DNA of 48,007 bases from Candidatus Gastranaerophilales bacterium. Its GTDB lineage: Bacteria > Cyanobacteriota > Vampirovibrionia > Gastranaerophilales > Gastranaerophilaceae. The translations under genes and the position numbers were made by a program. Below the pieces are notes generated by a model. It saw only the letters and a list, made by a program, of their open reading frames with translations, did no database searches and was not told where the DNA came from. This document shows positions 18,141 through 25,958 of this stretch, piece by piece (within the stretch, counting starts at the first letter, position 1; every line of letters begins with the position of its first letter). Location of the stretch: contig CALVAQ010000015.1 of assembly GCA_944325595.1 (NCBI GenBank), forward strand, positions 1 through 48,007. The letters run 5' to 3'.

Positions 18141-18177
18141 CAAAAGAGTGAATGAAAAAAACAGGGAGTATTAAAAA

Positions 18178-18354
18178 ATGGCAAACTTTGAAAAATTTAA
18201 ATTGGCATTAAAAAAGGTAGAAGAAGAAAAATACGATGAGCTGCAAAAAGATGTAAAAAAAGTTCGAAATGTTGTGGAAAAAATTCTGAAAATGGCATTA
18301 GAAAACACAGCCCAGGTCACAAGAATGACATATGCGGGAACAGAAATGTTTTAA
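18178..18354 (+). CDS. Small helical protein of unknown function (58 residues) behind a sigma-28-like promoter
   Basis: Not recognised. A complete 58-codon gene with a good ribosome site (GGGAG, 8 bases before the ATG), a sigma-28-like promoter 38 bases upstream, and a strong terminator directly after the stop. The protein is highly charged and helical (FEKFKLALKKVEEEKYDEL, then KVRNVVEKILKMALE) with a short C-terminus ending in GTEMF. It has no membrane segment. A complete single-gene transcription unit of this size is unlikely by chance. The promoter suggests coexpression with late flagellar genes. A chaperone-like or regulatory role would be a guess. Confidence 0.75.
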   Translation: MANFEKFKLALKKVEEEKYDELQKDVKKVRNVVEKILKMALENTAQVTRMTYAGTEMF

Positions 18355-18360
18355 TAATTG

Positions 18361-18394
18361 AAAAAAGGAGCCTTTTTAGAAGGCTTCTTTTTTT
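18361..18394 (+). terminator. Terminator of the 58-residue gene
   Basis: The stem AGGAGCCTT / AAGGCTTCT (one G-T pair) is followed by a run of T's, 7 bases after the stop codon. Confidence 0.85.
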
Positions 18395-18556
18395 AATCCT
18401 GTATTTCAGTTGCTTCTTCTATATTCTGCCTTTAAAGCGGCAGGCGCAGGTGATGCTTCTCTTATTTTTCAATCCGCATCATAGCTGCCGTCTCTGGTCA
18501 TCCGTCCTTGCAGCGGCAGTCAGCAGAGATTTATCACGAATTTTTCTCGGACATTT

Positions 18557-19393
18557 TTATAAAATCATCAATACATCTCTTATAATTTTTGTCACAACGG
18601 CTGTTGACACCTCACTTTTGTCATAATCAGGAGCAAGTTCAACAACATCCGCACCGACAATATCAAAATCTTTCAGATATTTTATCCATTCGGCAAGTTC
18701 TCTGTAATACAAGCCATCAGGTTCCGGTGTGCCTGTACCCGGCATTACGGAAGGATCAAGCACATCAACATCTATCGTCAGAAAGATTTTTTTGTTTAGC
18801 AATTTTTCCAAATCTTTTGAGCTTTCAACCTGAGTATTATATTTTTTCATAAGCTCGAATTCTTCCTTCAAACCCGAACGAATACCTATCTGTTTGATAT
18901 TATCAAATCCGATTATCTCACCTATTCTTCTCATAACGGAAGCATGAGAAAGTCTTTCGCCGAGATAGTCTTCTCTCAAATCAGTATGGGCATCAAAATG
19001 TATAACAGCAAGATTGTCGTATTTTTCTTTACAAGCTTTGACTGCAGGCAATGTAACGAGGTGTTCTCCGCCTATACCCAGATATTTTTTATTATCCGTA
19101 AATATTTGACGTGCATTTTGTTCTATAACATCCAATGCTTTTTGAGTGTTGCCAAGAGGAAACTCGAGTTCTCCGGCATCAAAAAATTTAACATCCTCAA
19201 GATGTTTGTCATAAATAGGAGAATAATCCTCCAAGCCCCAGCTGGCAAGTCTCAATCTTTCCGGTGCAAATCTGCTCCCTGGACGATATGAACATGTTCC
19301 GTCAAAAGGCAATCCAAGCATAACAATACCGGCATCATTGTAATTTTCCAATGAGCCTATCCAATATCTGCTTAAAAACGGACCCTGCAGCAT
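18557..19393 (-). CDS. speB: Agmatinase / ureohydrolase
   Basis: Ureohydrolase family (arginase/agmatinase) enzyme, most likely converting agmatine to putrescine and urea with a Mn pair. Metal-binding motifs are intact: GGEHLVTLP, the HFDAHTDLR loop, and TIDVDVLDPSVMPGTGTPEPDGL. At 278 residues it has agmatinase length, and the early LGLPFDGTCSYRPGSRFAP is typical of SpeB. The start ATG lies 3 bases from the stop of the pilO-like gene, so it is the last gene of that run although functionally unrelated. Close relatives such as guanidinobutyrase or formiminoglutamase are alternatives. No arginine decarboxylase gene is visible in the window. Confidence 0.9.
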   Translation of the reverse strand: MLQGPFLSRYWIGSLENYNDAGIVMLGLPFDGTCSYRPGSRFAPERLRLASWGLEDYSPIYDKHLEDVKFFDAGELEFPLGNTQKALDVIEQNARQIFTDNKKYLGIGGEHLVTLPAVKACKEKYDNLAVIHFDAHTDLREDYLGERLSHASVMRRIGEIIGFDNIKQIGIRSGLKEEFELMKKYNTQVESSKDLEKLLNKKIFLTIDVDVLDPSVMPGTGTPEPDGLYYRELAEWIKYLKDFDIVGADVVELAPDYDKSEVSTAVVTKIIRDVLMIL

Positions 19394-19396
19394 GGC

Positions 19397-20026
19397 TTAT
19401 TTACCGGATTCTGCAGATTGCGCAGCAAGTTCGGCTGCCTGTCTTGCCAATTCTTTTTGTTTTTCCGTTTTTGATGAATACAAAACAACAGTGATATTTG
19501 CAACCAATATTCTTTTGTTGTTTTCATAAGGAACAATCTCTACTTTATCCAAATTCATCAAATAAGGGTAATTGTAAATATCCTGAAAATATGAACGGAA
19601 TTGCATGTAATTTCCGATAAGCTGCATAGAAACAGCACATACATTATATTCTGCTGACATATTCTTTTGAATAATATCACTTGACGGTTTTGTATCGTAA
19701 GATATTGATCTCAATTTCAAACCGTTATATTTTGCAGATTGGATAACATCTTCAAACATTACACCGAAAGAAGACATTTCATCTGTTGTTTCCAGTTCAT
19801 TTTTGTAAACAGGTTTTGTGGTTGTTTTTTCAGATTTTTCATATTGCTCTTTTTTGTTTTTCAAAGATTCAACTTGCTGCTTCAGGCTTTCTACTTCTTG
19901 AGTCTTTGTTTCAAGAGCTTTGTATGATTTTATTGCTGTATCAATTTTTGGAATCAATAGATACAATCCAAGACCTGCACACAAAATAATTAAAATTATA
20001 CAAACACTTTGTTGATTATTATTCAC
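19397..20026 (-). CDS. pilO: Type IV pilus assembly protein PilO-like
   Basis: Probable inner-membrane alignment-complex protein of the type IV pilus. The layout fits PilO: a single N-terminal transmembrane helix (VCIILIILCAGLGLYLL), a coiled coil (KALETKTQEVESLKQQVESL), then a ferredoxin-like periplasmic domain with the NYMQFRSYFQDIYNYPYLM pattern, and an Ala/Glu tail. The GTG at 20026 is preferred because GAAAGGG lies 6 bases before it; a second in-frame GTG at 20041 lacks a ribosome site. It is directly downstream of the PilM-PilN fusion. Sequence identity in this family is low, so the call relies on architecture and neighbour. No pilP or pilQ follows. Confidence 0.8.
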   Translation of the reverse strand: MNNNQQSVCIILIILCAGLGLYLLIPKIDTAIKSYKALETKTQEVESLKQQVESLKNKKEQYEKSEKTTTKPVYKNELETTDEMSSFGVMFEDVIQSAKYNGLKLRSISYDTKPSSDIIQKNMSAEYNVCAVSMQLIGNYMQFRSYFQDIYNYPYLMNLDKVEIVPYENNKRILVANITVVLYSSKTEKQKELARQAAELAAQSAESGK

Positions 20027-20057
20027 TTTCAACCCTTTCACTGGTGATTATTACTTT

Positions 20058-21707
20058 TTATGCCCCCGGCAAATCAGGCAAAACCGGCGGTTGTGGCATA
20101 TTTGAATTTTTGCCATTATTATTTTTTGCTGCATCTGCTGCTTCTTTTTCTTTTTGTTTAGCAACAGGAACATACTTTTCATTTGAGAGTTCAAATGTAT
20201 ACTTAACATTTGATGCTTTTTCGATATCAAATGAACCGTCATTGTCCTGTATACCAAGTTTTGCAAGAATCAAATCAGAAGAAGGAACCTGTGATTTGAT
20301 ATTTCTGAAGAACAAATAAACTTCATCAACCGATGTTGTACCGCCTACGATGGCATATGCACCGTTTGAGTCAGCATAAAAATTTGTTAACCAAACATGA
20401 GCAGGAATATCAGCACCCGCTGCATTATAATACAAAACTTTGTTTAACATGTTTTTGTCAATATTTTTTGCTGCAGTATAAATATCAATTTTATTGTTAT
20501 CTTTTTGCAGCTCTGCCAGCTCTGTTTGTTTTGCAATAGCTTCTTGTTCAAGTGTCGATTTTTTGGAATCCAAATTTTTGATATAAGAGCCGAGTGCCGT
20601 TGAACACAAGAAACATATACCGATAATAGCCACACCTACTATTGCTGAATAAATCAGCATTTGTTCCTGAGTTAAAGCAAAACCAAAAACATCAACAGTA
20701 TCAGGAGCTTTTATATCTGTTTGTTTCAAGAAATTTAATTTTAAAGAAAAATCTCTTGATCTGTATACACCTGCAGCAATTGCTTCAGGAGTAATAGCTT
20801 TTACATAATGAGGAAGAATATTCAAATCTACATCCATTAAGGATGTTTTGGCGTACTGGTTGCATTCCAAGAACATTACATCCCCCGGCTGCTTCATCTG
20901 AATAGCCAGAATCTCTGCACTTACGTCGTTTGATTCACTTATGATAAGTAATTTGTCAGAAGGGAATTTTTCCAATACAGAAGATGCGGCTTGGGAAATA
21001 GCAACATATACTTCATCGTTGCTGAATGATTTAATAGCCAGCGGATCTTCATAATATTCGATTACACTGTAATTTAGCAGAGAAAATACTGCATAGCTGT
21101 TTTGCGAAACAAGAAGGATGTTCCATGAACCCGGACTTGTTGCAAAATCTTTTGTTAATTCTGTATATTCCAGAGTTTTAATCAATGATGAATATGTATT
21201 TTCAATCGCAACAAGAGTTGCACCCAAATCTGTAAATATCTGTTTTACTGCCTCTACAACGCCTTCTTGCAATGCGGCATAAAGCACGTATCTTTTTTCT
21301 GTTGTATTGTTTTCTTTAACCTCTTCCCAGCTGACAACAGGTACATTTTTTTTGAAGAGATAGTTCTCTTCAACTTTAGAAACAAGTGCCCCTGTCACAC
21401 CTTCATCATCCAAAACTGTAGGTAAAAAGGCATGCCCGAAAGTTACATTTGGCAAATTCAATACAACATTTGTTGTTTTAGGGTCTATTTTCAGCTCATT
21501 ATATAAATCACTGAGGGTATTTTTGAATTCAACATAATCCTCAATCTCTTTTGTCGAGAGATTATACCCGATTGACCTTTGTGCATATTTTACAATTTTG
21601 TGTTGTGCGGCATCTACAACAATCATCTCCAAACCGACTGTCGGAGAAACTGAAACCCCTATATTTATTTTGTTATCGGGTTTTAATTTTGATAAAAAAT
21701 TTTCCAT
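20058..21707 (-). CDS. pilM-pilN: Fused PilM-PilN type IV pilus assembly protein
   Basis: One 549-residue frame holds two proteins that are normally separate. Residues about 12-330 look like PilM, an actin/FtsA-like cytoplasmic ATPase fold (GVSVSPTVGLEMIVVD, VVLNLPNVTFGHAFLP, and a second subdomain around WNILLVSQNSYAVF). Residues about 335-549 look like PilN: a short PilM-binding-type peptide (SLKLNFLKQ), a membrane helix at 349-372, a coiled coil (380-405), a ferredoxin-like domain, then a Lys/Asn/Pro-rich tail. In known systems PilM binds the N-terminal peptide of PilN, so the fusion would make that contact permanent. The reading frame is continuous. The start has GGAA upstream. PilO follows. 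Confidence 0.8.
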   Translation of the reverse strand: MENFLSKLKPDNKINIGVSVSPTVGLEMIVVDAAQHKIVKYAQRSIGYNLSTKEIEDYVEFKNTLSDLYNELKIDPKTTNVVLNLPNVTFGHAFLPTVLDDEGVTGALVSKVEENYLFKKNVPVVSWEEVKENNTTEKRYVLYAALQEGVVEAVKQIFTDLGATLVAIENTYSSLIKTLEYTELTKDFATSPGSWNILLVSQNSYAVFSLLNYSVIEYYEDPLAIKSFSNDEVYVAISQAASSVLEKFPSDKLLIISESNDVSAEILAIQMKQPGDVMFLECNQYAKTSLMDVDLNILPHYVKAITPEAIAAGVYRSRDFSLKLNFLKQTDIKAPDTVDVFGFALTQEQMLIYSAIVGVAIIGICFLCSTALGSYIKNLDSKKSTLEQEAIAKQTELAELQKDNNKIDIYTAAKNIDKNMLNKVLYYNAAGADIPAHVWLTNFYADSNGAYAIVGGTTSVDEVYLFFRNIKSQVPSSDLILAKLGIQDNDGSFDIEKASNVKYTFELSNEKYVPVAKQKEKEAADAAKNNNGKNSNMPQPPVLPDLPGA

Positions 21708-21729
21708 TCACTAATTCCAAATTTTAAAA

Positions 21730-21758
21730 TTGTTACTTAAAACCTATACAATTATATT
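21730..21758 (+). promoter_or_regulatory. Predicted promoter of rlmB-sigma factor operon
   Basis: TTGTTA (21730-21735), a 17-base spacer and TATATT (21753-21758). A perfect TATAAT also occurs at 21763-21768 but without a -35. The -10 overlaps that of the opposite promoter. Confidence 0.55.
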
Positions 21759-21779
21759 ATAGTATAATTACTATGGCAA
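21751..21779 (-). promoter_or_regulatory. Predicted promoter of the pilMN-pilO-speB operon
   Basis: On the minus strand, TTGCCA (21774-21779), a 17-base spacer and a consensus TATAAT (21751-21756). It faces and overlaps the promoter of the rlmB operon. Confidence 0.6.
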
Positions 21780-21797
21780 GAATATTAACAAAAAAAA

Positions 21798-22559
21798 ATG
21801 ATGGACAAAAACAATTATATATACGGCAAAAACAGTGTAGTAGAAGCTCTTTTGCAAAATAGCAAAAGAATAAACAAAATTTTGATTGCAAAAAATACAT
21901 CAAATGATGCAAAAATTAATGAAATAATTAAACTTGCAAAACAAAACGGCATTGTTTTTACTTTTGTACCGAAAGAAAAATTTCAAGAGTTTTCCCAATA
22001 TCCTCATCAGGGCGTGCTTGCTTCTGTTTCTCCTGTTGAGTATACAGATTTTTATGATTTTTTATCCCAAAAGAGCGAAAATTACAAAAAAGTTATCATT
22101 CTGGATGGCGTTGAAGATACGCACAATGTCGGAGCTATAATTCGTACGGCGGCATGTGCAGGATACGATGCATTGATTTTACCCAGCAGAAGAAATGCTC
22201 AGATAAATTCTACCGTAGAAAAAACATCGGCGGGAGCAGTCAACCATTTACCTATAATTCAGGTTAATAGTCTATCTAATGTGATTGATAAACTCAAAGA
22301 TAACGACTATTGGATAATTGCGGCAGATGCACATGGGAAAGAAAATTATTTTGATATTGATTATACAAATATGAACTTTGCACTAATTATGGGCGGAGAA
22401 GAAACAGGTGTATCAAAAAACAACCTCAAAAAATCAGATTTTGTGGTAAAAATACCGATGTTAAGAGATTTTAACTCATTGAATGTTTCTAATGCTGCCG
22501 CCGCCATAATCTATGAATCGGTAAGACAAATGATACAAAGTCAAAATCATAGTGTATAA
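21798..22559 (+). CDS. rlmB: 23S rRNA 2'-O-methyltransferase, RlmB/TrmH (SpoU) family
   Basis: SAM-dependent ribose methyltransferase of the SPOUT class; by length (253 residues) and layout closest to RlmB, which modifies a guanosine of 23S rRNA. The N-terminal substrate-binding domain starts YIYGKNSVVEALLQ. The three SpoU motifs are present: DGVEDTHNVGAIIRTAA, IMGGEETGVS and IPMLRDFNSLNVSNAAAAIIYE. Two adjacent ATGs (21798, 21801) are possible starts. The sigma factor gene follows 26 bases later on the same strand. The exact target nucleotide cannot be read from sequence; other SpoU methylases are the alternative. Confidence 0.88.
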   Translation: MMDKNNYIYGKNSVVEALLQNSKRINKILIAKNTSNDAKINEIIKLAKQNGIVFTFVPKEKFQEFSQYPHQGVLASVSPVEYTDFYDFLSQKSENYKKVIILDGVEDTHNVGAIIRTAACAGYDALILPSRRNAQINSTVEKTSAGAVNHLPIIQVNSLSNVIDKLKDNDYWIIAADAHGKENYFDIDYTNMNFALIMGGEETGVSKNNLKKSDFVVKIPMLRDFNSLNVSNAAAAIIYESVRQMIQSQNHSV

Positions 22560-22585
22560 TGTTCTTATATTTGACAGGAGTGTAA

Positions 22586-23590
22586 ATGAGTAACAAAACA
22601 GAAAAGTTCGGTGCTGATGATATCGACCAGAATGAAGATAATACCGGACTTTCTATAGATGAAATTAATCAAGAATCTGATGACGAGGATTTGATTCTGT
22701 CGGTTGAAGAACCCAAAACGGCAGAAAATGTATCCTCGGTAAATGCTGATGATTCTGTCAAAATATACCTGCAGCAAATAGGAAAAATACCTTTACTCAC
22801 CGCTGAACAGGAACTTGATGTTGCAAAAAAAATCAAAGAAAACAATGATGATACAGCAAAAGAAACCCTTGTAAACGCAAATCTCAGACTTGTTGTCAGT
22901 ATTGCAAAAAAATACATAGGCAGAGGTCTTTCTTTCCTTGATTTGATACAGGAAGGCAACATGGGGCTTATGAAAGCTGCGGAAAAGTTTGATTATGCAA
23001 AAGGTTACAAATTTTCAACATATGCAACATGGTGGATACAGCAGTCTATCACCAGAGCAATTGCAGACAAATCCAGAATAATCCGTCTGCCTGTACACAT
23101 GATTGAAACGCTCGGAAAAATAAAAAAGGTTACGGTTGATTTAACAACAGAATCCGGTAAAGTTCCTTCCAAAGAAGAAATTGCCTATCGTGTAGGGATT
23201 CCTGTTTCAAAGCTGACTTCTCTTATCAAAGCAGCCCAATCAACAATAAGCATTGAAACTCCGGCAACCGCAAAAGATGAATCCTCAAAACTCGGAGATT
23301 TTATTGTGGATGAGTCCACAATATCACCTGATTCCAGAGTCTCGCAGGAAAATCTTTTTGAAGACATACAAAAAATGCTCAATCAGCTCAGCCCAAAAGA
23401 AAGAGATGTTCTGATTATGAGATACGGTCTCAATGACGACGGCAACAGAAAAACACTGGAAGAAATCGGCTCACGTTACGGTGTTTCAAGAGAACGTATC
23501 AGACAAATTGAAAACAGAGCAATCAGCAAGCTAAAAAAACTGTGCAAAAATCACAATCTGACAAAGAGTTTGAAAAACTACTTTAGTTAG
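22586..23590 (+). CDS. rpoD: Primary-type RNA polymerase sigma factor (sigma-70 family)
   Basis: A 334-residue sigma-70 with an acidic N-terminus (about 55 residues, reduced region 1.1), region 1.2 ([21 protein letters not shown]), region 2 ([27 protein letters not shown], then [13 protein letters not shown]), region 3, and region 4 with a helix-turn-helix ([19 protein letters not shown]). The region 2 and 4 residues that read -10 and -35 boxes are all present, so it should recognise sites like those marked as sigma-70 here. AGGAG stands 5 bases before the ATG. It may be the housekeeping sigma or a group 2 paralogue, as cyanobacterial relatives have several; the window alone cannot tell. Confidence 0.93.
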   Translation: MSNKTEKFGADDIDQNEDNTGLSIDEINQESDDEDLILSVEEPKTAENVSSVNADDSVKIYLQQIGKIPLLTAEQELDVAKKIKENNDDTAKETLVNANLRLVVSIAKKYIGRGLSFLDLIQEGNMGLMKAAEKFDYAKGYKFSTYATWWIQQSITRAIADKSRIIRLPVHMIETLGKIKKVTVDLTTESGKVPSKEEIAYRVGIPVSKLTSLIKAAQSTISIETPATAKDESSKLGDFIVDESTISPDSRVSQENLFEDIQKMLNQLSPKERDVLIMRYGLNDDGNRKTLEEIGSRYGVSRERIRQIENRAISKLKKLCKNHNLTKSLKNYFS

Positions 23591-23696
23591 AAAATTACAA
23601 AAACAGCGGGATTTAGCCGGATTTACTCATATAAGCAATAAAAAGCGGAATTTTAGTGCACGACACAATAGGTCCGTGTCAAAACAAAATCTAAAA

Positions 23697-24632
23697 CTAG
23701 TTTGCCGAATCGGGATGTTCAACCATGTTCAAAAGATTTTTGAATGTTTTTTCGGCTGAAGCCTTGTGAAAACTCAAAACACCGGAGGAAACACGGAAAA
23801 CAGGAGATGTTCTCATCATTTTCTTCTCAAATGTAGCCTGATCAACTTTGCCTTCGTATTTTTTTCTTGTTGTAATGATATTTAAACGAGGCAAAAGATA
23901 TCCGAGAATGAAAGCTGTGAAAGCAATACCGCCGAGTTTTACATATGCCTGTGATTTCTTTGCAAATTTGACAAGCGGATTATCTTTGCCGAGACTCTTC
24001 ATTGCTGCTTCAAGATTGTTAAAAGCTTCTGTTTTGTTTGCCTGAGCATCTTTAATTGCATCGATAATACCTTTGTTGTCGGCAACATTTGTAATAGCAT
24101 CAAGTTTGTCCGTAAAACCGAGCTTTTTAAATACTTTTCTGAGGTTTCCGCCGTGTTTTTCAACAGTTTCGGAGAAGTTCACAAGAGCGTTTTCTCCCAA
24201 ATCTGAATACCAGTCGATAACCTGTTTTTGAGAGCTGAATCTTGCACTGCCGAGATTTTTCTCTTTTCCGAGAGAAACAATCGGAACACCGGTCTTTTTG
24301 GTAACCTGATATGCTACAGCTTTGTTGATAAGAGGAGCGCCTGCAACAGAAAGAGCAACAGCAGGAATATCACGTGTAACAACTTCTCTTTTTTCATCAT
24401 TGTCACGTGATTCAAAAAATCTGCCGCCCAGCATAAACAGCGTAGCAACAGCAAAGAACATGCCTCTTGTTAATGAACCGTTACCGGAAATATTACATTG
24501 TTCTCCGAGCCACTCAAATGCTCTTCTGGCCGTGCTGATATTTGCCCCTTTGAATGAAGGATTGCCGCTTTGCGAGCTGTTGCCGTATCTTGCGGCATTG
24601 TATTGACTGTTTGAATATGGCTGAACTCTCAT
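23697..24632 (-). CDS. Putative membrane protein of unknown function with N-terminal F-K-G tag
   Basis: Not recognised. A 311-residue protein starting MRVQPYSNSQYN, with a Ser/Asn/Gln-rich first 25 residues and the tag NPSFKGANIST. A hydrophobic segment (MFFAVATLFMLGG), a second (IPAVALSVAGAPLI), a long charged helical middle (about residues 115-245), and a third membrane segment near the end (GGIAFTAFILGYLL) follow. The ATG at 24632 is chosen because AAGGAGG lies 9 bases upstream, within the end of the previous gene; it starts one base after that gene's stop. The KREVVTRD segment resembles a REEMVREL segment of the neighbour, so the two may be paralogues. No catalytic motif is visible. Confidence 0.75.
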   Translation of the reverse strand: MRVQPYSNSQYNAARYGNSSQSGNPSFKGANISTARRAFEWLGEQCNISGNGSLTRGMFFAVATLFMLGGRFFESRDNDEKREVVTRDIPAVALSVAGAPLINKAVAYQVTKKTGVPIVSLGKEKNLGSARFSSQKQVIDWYSDLGENALVNFSETVEKHGGNLRKVFKKLGFTDKLDAITNVADNKGIIDAIKDAQANKTEAFNNLEAAMKSLGKDNPLVKFAKKSQAYVKLGGIAFTAFILGYLLPRLNIITTRKKYEGKVDQATFEKKMMRTSPVFRVSSGVLSFHKASAEKTFKNLLNMVEHPDSAN

Positions 24633-24633
24633 C

Positions 24634-25653
24634 TTACACAGCCTCCTTCTTTGTTTCGGAAGCTGTATCGGCAGCAGGAGCTTCACCTGTATTCAAGCCG
24701 TCTTTTCCGGGGAATGTTTTGCCTGTCTGATAAATTTTCGGTATTACAACCAAAAATGCAGACAATGCACCAACAGAAAGAATATTTGTCAGGTTTCTCA
24801 AATCTTTTGCTTTTTTGTGGAACTTGTCAATAAATGTTCCCGCATCATCAGAAGATTTTTGAGCTTTCTGAGTAAAGTCATCAAGGTAATTTTCCATATC
24901 TTTGAAAATACCGGAGATGTCGAAGGTTTCACGTTTTATTTCCGTAACACCTTCTTTGTTAACAGTATGAACAGGAAGTTCTATAGCACCGGCATTGTCA
25001 AGAAATCTGCCGTTTTGTTTGTTCAATTTTGTCACAAGCTCCTCAGCCTCTGCACGAAGCATGGCATGTGTAGTCTTTTTGTCGGCCTTTTTCTTAAAGA
25101 GGTTTGCTATTTTTTCTGAGAAACTCATTTTTTCGTTTACATTTCTCTTCATCAAATCAGAAAGTTTTCCGACAATATTGTCTGTATCTTTGTATCCGTC
25201 AAAAGCTTCTTTCAAAATATTATTGATAAAATGCTCTTTTGTTTCATTTGCATTTTTAATGTTAACAGAGCCTTTTTTCATTACAGACTTGAAGGTATTC
25301 AAAACTTTTGTTTCAACTTTGGCTGTTTTGCCTCTCAAAAGACCAACCAGAGTCATCATCATAAGGGGAACATAGAAAAACGCCGGACCGGAAAGCAGTT
25401 CTCGAACCATTTCTTCTCGTCCCGCTTTGTAGTTCAGATGTCCCAATTCTTCCATATTTCGGGTATAGCCCTGAGCTGTTCTGGGTATCATCATACCGCA
25501 GGAGTCAATTGTCAAAAATTCTCCCAAAAAACCGTTGTTTTCAATAAATGATGCCAGACCGACGGCAAAATTGCCAAAGGACGGGCTTCTTCTAGAACTC
25601 CGGTAATTGTTATTTTGTGACGGGCTGGTGTAATTTACTGAATTTACCTTCAT
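24634..25653 (-). CDS. Putative membrane protein of unknown function with N-terminal F-G tag
   Basis: Not recognised. A 339-residue protein that begins MKVNSVNYTSPSQNNN, then a basic stretch and the tag SPSFGNF. A hydrophobic segment GPAFFYVPLMMMTLVGLL lies near residue 95; a long Lys/Glu/Asn-rich helical region follows; a second membrane segment (ILSVGALSAFLVVIP) is near the end, followed by a short Ala/Thr/Glu tail. GGGAAG precedes the ATG. The downstream gene begins one base after the stop, with its ribosome site inside this gene, so the two are probably coexpressed in fixed proportion. Topology suggests a large loop between two membrane anchors. Confidence 0.75.
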   Translation of the reverse strand: MKVNSVNYTSPSQNNNYRSSRRSPSFGNFAVGLASFIENNGFLGEFLTIDSCGMMIPRTAQGYTRNMEELGHLNYKAGREEMVRELLSGPAFFYVPLMMMTLVGLLRGKTAKVETKVLNTFKSVMKKGSVNIKNANETKEHFINNILKEAFDGYKDTDNIVGKLSDLMKRNVNEKMSFSEKIANLFKKKADKKTTHAMLRAEAEELVTKLNKQNGRFLDNAGAIELPVHTVNKEGVTEIKRETFDISGIFKDMENYLDDFTQKAQKSSDDAGTFIDKFHKKAKDLRNLTNILSVGALSAFLVVIPKIYQTGKTFPGKDGLNTGEAPAADTASETKKEAV

Positions 25654-25958
25654 TTACTTCCCTACTAAGTCTACATGAATGATAATGCAAAACATTTTTC
25701 GGAATTGCCAATTGTAACGATTATTTTAACATAATTTTACAAATATGTGTACCCTATACACTTATTTTTTATACTTTTATTAAGTAATGTTAAGCTTGTA
25801 GTAATAAAAAAATCTGTCTTTATCTGCTAAGGATGTAGTTTTCGGATATTTTAAAAAAGTAAAGCTTTTTATCCCAAACTCTCCTATTCTGACAAAAATA
25901 CGTTTGTTTGATTTATAATTACCATGCATTATTTAATAAGTGTATAAAGGAAAATTCA
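25654..25958. other. Divergent intergenic region without genes
   Basis: About 300 AT-rich bases between divergent genes. It holds a likely plus-strand promoter (25889-25919) and a small inverted repeat GTGTA / TACAC near 25747-25761. I see no open frame, RNA gene or terminator. Confidence 0.5.
25889..25919 (+). promoter_or_regulatory. Predicted promoter of the activase-like/WYL operon
   Basis: CTGACA (25889-25894) and a consensus TATAAT (25914-25919) with a slightly long spacer of 19 bases, 40 bases before the start codon. Confidence 0.4.

Noticed and set aside
18395..18556. GC-richer stretch downstream of the 58-residue gene
   Set aside because: No frame, no convincing RNA fold and no repeat elsewhere in the window; possibly degraded sequence.
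23591..23696. GACAC / GTGTC repeat between the sigma factor gene and the convergent membrane protein gene
   Set aside because: Five-base arms with no T-run; not sufficient for a terminator.
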